NCBI GenBank assembly: GCA_022701965.1 | Contig: JAKONL010000511.1 | Span: forward strand, 1-6,211 | Reading direction: 5' to 3' | Source: Burkholderiaceae bacterium | GTDB taxonomy: Bacteria; Pseudomonadota; Gammaproteobacteria; Burkholderiales; Burkholderiaceae | DNA length: 6,211 nt | Shown: piece after piece, positions 1 to 6,211 of the stretch | Layout of the letters: each line of letters starts with the position of its first letter | Position numbering within the stretch: the stretch's first letter is position 1 | Position numbers and translations under genes: made by a program | The notes under the pieces: generated by a model | What the model saw: the letters and a program-made list of their open reading frames with translations, nothing else | The model's database searches: none | What the model was told of the DNA's origin: nothing

Positions 1-2037
<2,037 letters not shown>

Positions 2038-2040
2038 CCC

Positions 2041-2124
2041 CCAAGCTTGCCTACTTCGTGAGGCAGCGCCCGCCCCCTTCGGGGGGCGACACCTGCGGCC
2101 CGGCAGCGCCGGATCCACGGTGTC
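2041..2124. repeat. Palindrome-rich intergenic element, possible dispersed Comamonadaceae-type repeat
   Basis: The spacer between convergent glgP and exbD is nearly filled with inverted repeats. First is an imperfect hairpin at 2049-2064 (GCCTAC against GTGAGGC with a bulged G). Second is a perfect 7-bp stem at 2071-2088 closed by a TTCG tetraloop. Third is a long-range pair, GACACC at 2088-2093 with GGTGTC at 2119-2124, enclosing a perfect 5-bp hairpin at 2100-2112 (CCGGC-AGC-GCCGG). This order (TTCG loop, then GACACC...GGCCCGGC...GCCGG...GGTGTC) resembles repeats I recall in intergenic regions of Variovorax and relatives; that resemblance is from memory. The structure is directly visible, but multi-copy status cannot be shown from one window. 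Confidence 0.5.
2071..2088. terminator. GC hairpin with TTCG tetraloop, possible bidirectional terminator
   Basis: A 7-bp all-GC stem (CGCCCCC with GGGGGCG) is capped by TTCG, giving the very stable C(UUCG)G fold on the + strand transcript. It lies 34 bases after the glgP stop and 58 bases beyond the exbD stop, where both convergent transcripts would need to end. Neither side carries a T-tract, so it does not fit a classical intrinsic terminator. It could instead protect a 3' end, block read-through with Rho, or simply be part of the repeat element. Confidence 0.45.
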
Positions 2125-2145
2125 TCGCGAAGGGTTCGGAGGTTG

Positions 2146-2613
2146 TTATTTGATGGGCACGGGCGCCGCTTCGGTCACGAAGCCGATACGGGCGAGGCCG
2201 GCCTTGTTGGCGACGGCCATGAGTTCGACGATCCGGCCGTAGGGAACGTTTCGGTCGGCGCGCAGCTGGATCTCGGTGTCGCGGCTGGCGGCGGCGACGG
2301 CGCTCAGGCGGGCCGCGAGGTCCGCATCGGAGAACGGCTGGCCGTCGAGGAACAGCCTGCCGCCGGCATCGACCGCAAGGCTCACGAACTTCGGCACTTC
2401 CGCCGCCCTGCCGGCATCGGTGCGCGGCAGGTCGAGGCGGATGGCGCTCGCCATCAGCGGCGCGGTGACGATGAAGATCACCACCAGCACCAGCATCACG
2501 TCGACCAGCGGCGTGACGTTGATGTCGGACAACGGACGCTGGCCGCCGGCACCGGTCGAGCGGCCGCCGGATGCGCCGCTGCCGGAACCGAGGGACGTGC
2601 GGCCGAATGTCAT
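2146..2613 (-). CDS. exbD: ExbD/TolR-family biopolymer transport protein
   Basis: Small inner-membrane subunit of the ExbB-ExbD motor, which uses proton flow to energise a TonB-like partner for outer-membrane transport. The predicted protein has 155 residues, normal for ExbD (about 140). Residues 1-27 form a cytoplasmic tail rich in Gly and Ser. They are followed by the family signature DINVTPLVDVMLVLVVIFIV (30-49), where Asp38 matches the essential membrane aspartate of ExbD/TolR. The single membrane helix spans about 36-54. The LDLP motif (60-63) and the periplasmic domain with FLDGQP and RADRNVPYGRIVELM follow. The ATG at 2613 is favoured because AGGA sits 6 bases upstream (2620-2623) and the tail length suits the family; the frame runs open further upstream only by overlapping exbB. 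It is the last gene of the cluster, 41 bases after exbB. It could be called TolR-like, but no tolA/tolB/pal is adjacent. Confidence 0.93.
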   Translation of the reverse strand: MTFGRTSLGSGSGASGGRSTGAGGQRPLSDINVTPLVDVMLVLVVIFIVTAPLMASAIRLDLPRTDAGRAAEVPKFVSLAVDAGGRLFLDGQPFSDADLAARLSAVAAASRDTEIQLRADRNVPYGRIVELMAVANKAGLARIGFVTEAAPVPIK

Positions 2614-2619
2614 CGGGGT

Positions 2620-2623
2620 TCCT
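2620..2623 (-). promoter_or_regulatory. Ribosome binding site deciding the exbD start
   Basis: On the minus strand AGGA lies 6 bases before the ATG at 2613-2611. It is the clearest Shine-Dalgarno sequence in the minus-strand cluster. It supports independent initiation of exbD, which, unlike dapB and exbB, does not overlap the gene before it. Confidence 0.6.
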
Positions 2624-2654
2624 GGCCGGTCCGGGTCCGATGCGCTGCGGTCGA

Positions 2655-3401
2655 TCAGACCGGCACGACTCGCGCGGACGGAAGTTCGTCCGGCGCGGGG
2701 CGGGGGTCGTGCCCGAACACGCCCAGGAGGTCGTGCGCGAAGCCCTCGAGTTCGGCCTCGATGCGCCCGATGACCCGGCCGAACACGTTGTAGGCGAGCA
2801 CGGCGGGAATCGCGACCGCGAGACCCAGCGCCGTCATCACCAGCGCCTCGCCGACGGGACCGGCGACCTTGTCGATGGTGAAGCCGCCAGACGCACCGGC
2901 CGCGCCAGCCGAACCGGCAATCACGACAAGTGCGCCGTGGATGCCCCACACCGTGCCGAGCAGGCCGACGAAGGGCGCGGTCGCGCCGACGGTGGCCAGC
3001 AGGATCTGTCCGGCCTGCAACCGGCGCAGCGCCGCATGGAGCGCGTCCCGCAGCAACCGTGTCAGGTGCTGGGTCCGGTCGCCCGCATCCTGCAGCGATG
3101 ATGGCATTCCGCGCGCGGCACCATCGATGCGAACCGGATCCGCCGCGAGCCTCCGCAGCGCCTCGACGGCAGGGCCGACGAACCGCGTTCGATCGAACGC
3201 CTGCACCCGCACGCCAGCCTCGTCCAGCGTCGGCGCCTGCCAGAAGGCGGCGATGCTGCGCAGCACGCTGCGCGTACCGCCGCGCAGCAGCCAAGTCTTC
3301 CAGAGGATGGTCACCCAGCTCGCCACCGACATCGCCACCAGCAGCAGCGCCACCGCGCGACCGACGCCGTCGCCCTGCGCCAGCATCTGCGCGAGGCTCA
3401 T
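2655..3401 (-). CDS. exbB: ExbB/TolQ/MotA-family proton channel protein
   Basis: Inner-membrane subunit that forms the multimeric proton channel around ExbD helices. The protein has 248 residues, close to E. coli ExbB (244). Three membrane segments are visible: about 13-39, 133-162 and 183-208. A large cytoplasmic loop separates the first two. The family motif [16 protein letters not shown] (139-154) precedes helix 2-to-3, and [23 protein letters not shown] (183-205) contains Glu185 and Thr190, matching the conserved Glu and Thr of the ExbB pore. The ATG at 3401-3399 overlaps the dapB stop as ATGA, and there is no good Shine-Dalgarno upstream, so translation is probably coupled to dapB. The frame stays open upstream inside dapB, but that stretch is Arg-rich and not ExbB-like. 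TolQ is an alternative family name; absence of the other tol genes favours ExbB. Confidence 0.93.
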   Translation of the reverse strand: MSLAQMLAQGDGVGRAVALLLVAMSVASWVTILWKTWLLRGGTRSVLRSIAAFWQAPTLDEAGVRVQAFDRTRFVGPAVEALRRLAADPVRIDGAARGMPSSLQDAGDRTQHLTRLLRDALHAALRRLQAGQILLATVGATAPFVGLLGTVWGIHGALVVIAGSAGAAGASGGFTIDKVAGPVGEALVMTALGLAVAIPAVLAYNVFGRVIGRIEAELEGFAHDLLGVFGHDPRPAPDELPSARVVPV

Positions 3402-4228
3402 GCGACGTCTTGCAGACCCAGCACGTCGAACATGTCGAACAGACCCGACGTCCGCGACGCCAGGAACCGCACGGCGCGCAGGCTGCCCTGCGCATAGGTC
3501 GCGCGGCTCGAGGACTTGTGCGTGATCTCGATGCGCTCCCCGGTCCCGGCGAACAGCACGGTGTGGTCGCCGACGATGTCGCCGCCGCGCACCGAAGCGA
3601 ACCCGATCGACGACGGATCGCGTTCGCCGGTGACGCCTTCGCGGGCGTACACGGCGCAATCCTTGAGGTCGCGCCCGAGCGCACCGGCGATCACCTCGCC
3701 CATCTTGAGCGCGGTGCCCGACGGCGCATCGACCTTGTGCCGGTGGTGTGCCTCGATGATCTCGATGTCGTAGCCGGTCGAGAGCGCCTTCGCCGCCATC
3801 TCGAGCAGCTTGAACGTCACGTTGACGCCGACGCTCATGTTCGGCGCCATCACGATGGCGATGTCCTTCGCGAACCCGGCGATCTCAGCCTTCTGCGCGT
3901 CGGTGAAGCCGGTGGTGCCGATGACGGCCTGCACGCCGAGCTCCCGGCACATCGCGAGGTGCGCGAGCGTGCCTTCGGGCCGGGTGAAATCGATCAGTAC
4001 CTGCGCATCGCCCAAGCCCGCGCGCAGGTCCGAGACGACCTGCACACCGCTGGCGGCGCCGAGGAACGCCGCCGCGTCGGTGCCGAGCGCGTCGCTGCCC
4101 GGACGGTCGAGCGCGCCAGCCAGCCGGCAGTCGTCGGCGCCGTGGATGGCTTCGATCAGCATCTGGCCCATGCGACCCGAGGCTCCCGCGACCGCGATGC
4201 GGCGAGGCGATGGCGATTGCGCCGTCAT
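3398..4228 (-). CDS. dapB: 4-hydroxy-tetrahydrodipicolinate reductase
   Basis: DapB uses NAD(P)H to reduce the product of DapA to tetrahydrodipicolinate in the diaminopimelate/lysine pathway in the cytoplasm, supplying peptidoglycan and lysine. The protein has 276 residues (E. coli 273). The N-terminal nucleotide-binding fold shows [10 protein letters not shown] (13-22), followed by IDFTRPE (79-85) and GTTGF (104-108). The catalytic and substrate-binding block [16 protein letters not shown] (159-174) contains His161 and Lys165, matching His159 and Lys163 of the E. coli enzyme. [13 protein letters not shown] (212-224) and the C-terminal [11 protein letters not shown] are also typical. The chosen ATG at 4228-4226 overlaps the bamE stop by one base (TGATG). 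A GTG just before it (4231) is in frame and would add one residue. Only a weak GAAG lies upstream, so translation is likely coupled to bamE. Confidence 0.98.
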   Translation of the reverse strand: MTAQSPSPRRIAVAGASGRMGQMLIEAIHGADDCRLAGALDRPGSDALGTDAAAFLGAASGVQVVSDLRAGLGDAQVLIDFTRPEGTLAHLAMCRELGVQAVIGTTGFTDAQKAEIAGFAKDIAIVMAPNMSVGVNVTFKLLEMAAKALSTGYDIEIIEAHHRHKVDAPSGTALKMGEVIAGALGRDLKDCAVYAREGVTGERDPSSIGFASVRGGDIVGDHTVLFAGTGERIEITHKSSSRATYAQGSLRAVRFLASRTSGLFDMFDVLGLQDVA

Positions 4229-4776
4229 CACTTCGACTCGAGCGGCGGGTAGCTCGCAGGCAGCGGTGCGAGCGGTGCGGGTGGGGCGCTGGCCTTCGGG
4301 TCCTTGGCGGGAGCGACCTTGTCCAGCTGCTCCGCGGATGCCTCCAGCTGGGGGATCCGGCCGCTGTGCTTGCGTGCGTCGAGTTGCGCGACGAAGTCCT
4401 GCTCGCTCGGCATCTCGTCGCCCTGGAACCGGTCCAGCAATTCGCCCTTGAAGAACAGCGTCAGCCGGCGCTGCTGCGCTTCCACGCCCTGCCGCCGGAT
4501 GGTGAACACGTAGTCCCAGCGGTCGGCGTGGAACACGTCGGTCAGCAGCGAGGTGCCGAGCAGTTCCCGGACCTGCTGCTTCGACTGCCCCGGCTTGAGC
4601 GCATCGACCTGCTCTCTGGACACGAAATTGCCCTGGACCACTTCGACCCTGTAGGGCGTCACCGCGTACAGCGCGCTGCGCGTGCGTTCCGTGACGCTGC
4701 TGCAGGCACCCAGCAGGAGCGTTGCGCCGGCGACGGCGATCAGCGACCAGATGCGACTTCGGTGATTGGCGGACAT
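4228..4776 (-). CDS. bamE: Outer membrane protein assembly lipoprotein BamE (SmpA/OmlA family)
   Basis: BamE is a periplasm-facing outer-membrane lipoprotein of the BAM complex, which folds beta-barrel proteins into the outer membrane. The 182-residue protein starts with a lipoprotein signal: positively charged N-region, hydrophobic stretch 11-22 and lipobox Leu-Gly-Ala-Cys with the lipidated Cys25. The BamE domain follows: [22 protein letters not shown] (42-63), [25 protein letters not shown] (67-91) and a final strand around [16 protein letters not shown]. coli BamE has 113 residues; here about 60 extra C-terminal residues end in a Pro/Ala-rich tail (about 155-179). The start ATG (4776-4774) is chosen because it gives a proper signal peptide. 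No clear Shine-Dalgarno is visible. It is the first gene of the minus-strand cluster and is divergent from fur, the arrangement described for omlA and fur in Pseudomonas aeruginosa. Confidence 0.95.
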   Translation of the reverse strand: MSANHRSRIWSLIAVAGATLLLGACSSVTERTRSALYAVTPYRVEVVQGNFVSREQVDALKPGQSKQQVRELLGTSLLTDVFHADRWDYVFTIRRQGVEAQQRRLTLFFKGELLDRFQGDEMPSEQDFVAQLDARKHSGRIPQLEASAEQLDKVAPAKDPKASAPPAPLAPLPASYPPLESK

Positions 4777-4794
4777 GGGCAGAGGGGGTGGCGA

Positions 4795-4800
4795 TATGAT
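4795..4800 (+). promoter_or_regulatory. Candidate -10 element for fur
   Basis: TATGAT matches the sigma-70 -10 consensus at 5 of 6 positions and lies 64 bases before the fur ATG, giving a leader of roughly 58 bases. The best upstream match to a -35 is CGGACA at 4770-4775 (4 of 6) with a long 19-base spacer, so the promoter is plausible but unproven. Confidence 0.35.
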
Positions 4801-4808
4801 CGAATCAT
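4796..4808. promoter_or_regulatory. Inverted repeat, possible operator between bamE and fur
   Basis: ATGAT (4796-4800) and ATCAT (4804-4808) form a perfect 5-bp inverted repeat around CGA. It is AT-rich inside GC-rich surroundings and overlaps the candidate -10 elements of both divergent genes. The half-sites resemble the ATGAT/ATCAT core of the Fur box, but the spacing is 3 rather than 1, so a 19-base Fur box does not align well. A Fur autoregulatory site is possible; so is a chance effect of two facing -10 elements. Confidence 0.35.
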
Positions 4809-4812
4809 TGTA
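4807..4812 (-). promoter_or_regulatory. Candidate -10 element for bamE-dapB-exbB-exbD
   Basis: Read on the minus strand the bases are TACAAT, 5 of 6 matches to TATAAT. A start near 4800 would give a short leader of about 24 bases before the bamE ATG. No recognisable -35 lies at the right distance upstream (about 4830-4836), so activator dependence or a different promoter is possible. Confidence 0.35.
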
Positions 4813-4818
4813 GCGGCT

Positions 4819-4849
4819 GGCCTTTTCGGGCCTTGCCTGCACGGCAGGC
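4819..4849 (+). promoter_or_regulatory. Two tandem hairpins in the fur leader
   Basis: Two perfect inverted repeats stand one after the other in the predicted fur 5' leader: GGCC-(6)-GGCC at 4819-4832 and GCCTGC-ACG-GCAGGC at 4835-4849. The second ends two bases before the Shine-Dalgarno sequence of fur. They could influence fur mRNA stability or translation. In a GC-rich genome short stems also arise by chance. Confidence 0.35.
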
Positions 4850-4851
4850 GC

Positions 4852-4855
4852 AGGA
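4852..4855 (+). promoter_or_regulatory. Ribosome binding site of fur
   Basis: AGGA is followed by a 9-base spacer to the ATG at 4865. It supports this start, which also gives a Fur protein of ordinary N-terminal length. It lies right after the leader hairpin ending at 4849, so access may depend on that fold. Confidence 0.6.
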
Positions 4856-4864
4856 AACGACCCC

Positions 4865-5284
4865 ATGGGCAACATCGACGAACTTAAGAACACCGGCCTG
4901 AAGGCCACGCTGCCGCGACTGAAGATCCTCGAGATATTCCAGACCGGCTCGCAGCGCCACATGACCGCGGAAGACGTCTTCCGCGTGCTGCTCAACGAGC
5001 GCTCGGACATCGGGCTGGCCACGGTCTACCGCGTGCTGACCCAGTTCGAGCAGGCCGGCATCCTGGAACGCAGCCATTTCGAGAGCGGCAAGGCCGTCTA
5101 CGAACTCAACGAAGGCACCCACCACGACCACCTGATCTGCACGTCCTGCGGCAAGGTCGAGGAGTTCTACGACGCGGAGATCGAGCGGCGCCAGCAGATG
5201 ATCGCCAAGGACAAGGGCTGGATCATGCAGGACCATGCGATGTCGCTCTACGGCCTGTGCGCGGAGTGCGCCAGCCGGCGCTGA
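4865..5284 (+). CDS. fur: Ferric uptake regulator Fur
   Basis: Fur is a dimeric, metal-dependent DNA-binding regulator that, with Fe(II), represses iron acquisition genes. The 139-residue protein is slightly shorter than E. coli Fur (148), lacking only its His-rich tail. The N-terminal winged helix includes [15 protein letters not shown] (11-25) and the recognition helix [19 protein letters not shown] (48-66). The C-terminal half carries [10 protein letters not shown] (86-95) with Cys92 and Cys95, and a second pair Cys132 and Cys135, consistent with the structural zinc site. Expected regulatory-metal ligands are present, one position lower than in E. coli: His32, Glu80, His86, Asp88, His89, Glu107 and His124. 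This ligand set favours Fur over Zur or PerR, though specificity is inferred. The gene is divergent from bamE and convergent with hprK, 21 bases away. Confidence 0.96.
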   Translation: MGNIDELKNTGLKATLPRLKILEIFQTGSQRHMTAEDVFRVLLNERSDIGLATVYRVLTQFEQAGILERSHFESGKAVYELNEGTHHDHLICTSCGKVEEFYDAEIERRQQMIAKDKGWIMQDHAMSLYGLCAECASRR

Positions 5285-5304
5285 CGCACCGGCGGCGCGC
5301 TGGC
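5270..5304. terminator. Inverted repeat across the fur 3' end, possible bidirectional terminator
   Basis: GCCAGC (5270-5275) pairs perfectly with GCTGGC (5299-5304). An inner GCGC/GCGC pairing (5278-5281 with 5295-5298) could extend the stem after a small internal loop. It covers the fur stop codon and ends two bases before the hprK stop. It sits where both convergent transcripts should end, but there is no T-tract on either side, so the call is weak. Confidence 0.3.
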
Positions 5305-5305
5305 C

Positions 5306-6211
5306 CTAGTCCAGCACGCCGCTGTCCATCGCCCGGTGGTGGCGCGCCACGAAGTCGGCATAGGTGTCGATGCCGCGCAGCTGCAGGATCGAGTTGCGCA
5401 CCGCGGCCTCCACCAGCACCGCGATGTTGCGGCCCGCGACCACCTGGATGATGACCTTTCGCACCGGGATGCCCAGCACGTCCTGCGTGAGCGGCGCCGC
5501 GGGCATGCGTTCGTAGTCGCGCTCGAAGCTGTCCCGGCGCACGAGGTGCACGATCAGCTTGAGCCGCATCTTCCGCCGCACGGCCGTCTCGCCGAAGATC
5601 GCGCGGATGTCGAGCAGACCGATGCCGCGGACCTCCAGCAGGTTCTGCAGCAGTTCCGGGCAGCGGCCCTCGATGGTGTTCTGGTTGATCCGGTAGAGAT
5701 CGACCGCATCGTCGGCCACCAGGCCATTGCCGCGGGAAATCAGTTCCAGCCCGAGCTCGCTCTTGCCCAGCCCCGACTCGCCGGTGATCATCACGCCCAG
5801 GCCCAGGATGTCCATGAAGACGCCGTGCATCGACGTGCGTTCGGCGAAATGCTTGGAGAGGTAGGCGCGCAGCAGGTCGATCACGAAGGCCGAACCCTCC
5901 CGCGTCGCAAAGAGCGGCAGCTGCGCCCGCTCGCAGATCGCGAGCAGTTCATTCGGCGCCACCTGCCCGTCGGCCAGCACCAGCATGGGCGGCTCGAGCG
6001 TGACGATCCGGCCGATGCGGCGGGCGCAGTCCTCGGGCGTGCCGCGCGACAGGTAGGCGACCTCGCGCGCACCGAGGATCTGGACCCTGTAGGGATGGAT
6101 GTAGTTGAGATAACCCACGAGGTCCGCCGCGGATTGCGCACGGCTGATGACCTCGACGTCGAAGTGGCGCTCCGAAGCGCCCAGGCCCGCGAGCCATTCC
6201 CAGCGCAAGGA
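5306..6211 (-). CDS. hprK: HPr kinase/phosphorylase, N-terminus cut off by the window
   Basis: HprK phosphorylates the regulatory serine of HPr (or a related phosphocarrier) and can also remove it, linking the PTS to regulation in the cytoplasm. About 302 codons are visible and the frame is open through the window edge, so the TTG at 6208 is not taken as the start; around 20 N-terminal residues are probably missing. Counting from that TTG as 1, the N-terminal domain includes [16 protein letters not shown] (31-46). The kinase domain shows the conserved SMHG with His128, the P-loop GESGLGKS (143-150), ADD (165-167), the HPrK signature region [16 protein letters not shown] (191-206) and the C-terminal block [20 protein letters not shown] (242-261). 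All key motifs are intact. In betaproteobacteria hprK usually follows rpoN, hpf and ptsN, expected here beyond the right edge. Confidence 0.96.
   Translation of the reverse strand, partial: SLRWEWLAGLGASERHFDVEVISRAQSAADLVGYLNYIHPYRVQILGAREVAYLSRGTPEDCARRIGRIVTLEPPMLVLADGQVAPNELLAICERAQLPLFATREGSAFVIDLLRAYLSKHFAERTSMHGVFMDILGLGVMITGESGLGKSELGLELISRGNGLVADDAVDLYRINQNTIEGRCPELLQNLLEVRGIGLLDIRAIFGETAVRRKMRLKLIVHLVRRDSFERDYERMPAAPLTQDVLGIPVRKVIIQVVAGRNIAVLVEAAVRNSILQLRGIDTYADFVARHHRAMDSGVLD

Noticed and set aside
2146..3684. 512-codon minus frame as a single fusion protein
   Set aside because: Only the last 155 residues (ExbD) look like a protein. The rest is the off-frame reading of exbB and dapB, and a good ribosome binding site marks the ExbD ATG at 2613.
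2930..4252. Long + frame opposite dapB and exbB
   Set aside because: It is antisense to two clear genes. The product is Arg/Ala/His-rich with no recognisable motif.
4793..4813. Canonical 19-base Fur box
   Set aside because: The half-sites fit the ATGAT/ATCAT core, but the spacing is wrong and the outer positions do not match. Kept only as a low-confidence inverted repeat.
4796..4813. Five-codon upstream frame (ATG to TAG) before fur
   Set aside because: It has no ribosome binding site and probably begins upstream of the transcription start. It is likely chance.
4805..5236. Minus-strand open frame opposite fur
   Set aside because: It is antisense to the fur coding sequence and has no ribosome binding site or domain. 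The fur frame carries all family motifs.
6206..6208. TTG as the start of hprK
   Set aside because: The frame is open to the window edge and the residues before it continue the family N-terminus, so the true start lies outside.

Overview
The window is GC-rich and almost entirely coding. Its gene content points to a betaproteobacterium of the order Burkholderiales, most likely Comamonadaceae (Variovorax/Acidovorax-like). The clues are a fur gene divergent from the bamE outer-membrane lipoprotein gene, dapB followed by an exbB/exbD pair, a proteobacterial-type HPr kinase, and a palindrome-rich intergenic element resembling spacer repeats I remember from Comamonadaceae genomes. The assignment rests on protein resemblance and gene order, with no database search.

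Layout from left to right. Positions 1-2037 (+) hold the C-terminal four fifths of glycogen phosphorylase (glgP), cut by the window edge. Positions 2038-2145 are a convergent spacer packed with GC-rich hairpins, probably a terminator and/or dispersed repeat. Positions 2146-4776 (-) are a compact cluster read right to left: bamE, dapB, exbB, exbD. Its first two junctions overlap (TGATG and ATGA), and the exbB-exbD gap is 41 bases. Positions 4777-4864 are an 88-base divergent control region between bamE (-) and fur (+). Positions 4865-5284 (+) are fur. Positions 5306-6211 (-) are hprK, convergent with fur and missing its N-terminus at the window edge.

Functionally this is core metabolism and envelope biology: glycogen breakdown (GlgP), outer-membrane protein assembly (BamE), lysine/diaminopimelate synthesis (DapB), a proton-driven inner-membrane motor (ExbB-ExbD, with no tonB visible), iron-responsive control (Fur) and a PTS-linked regulatory kinase (HprK). 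The bamE-dapB-exbB-exbD block looks like one transcription unit starting in the fur-facing intergenic region, so one short region may set both the iron regulator and the envelope/lysine unit.

I found no mobile element, CRISPR array, tRNA or rRNA, and no convincing sign of a new biological system. The points most worth checking are the overlapping bamE/fur promoter region with its inverted repeat, the hairpins in the fur leader, the palindromic element in the glgP-exbD spacer, and the extended C-terminus of BamE.
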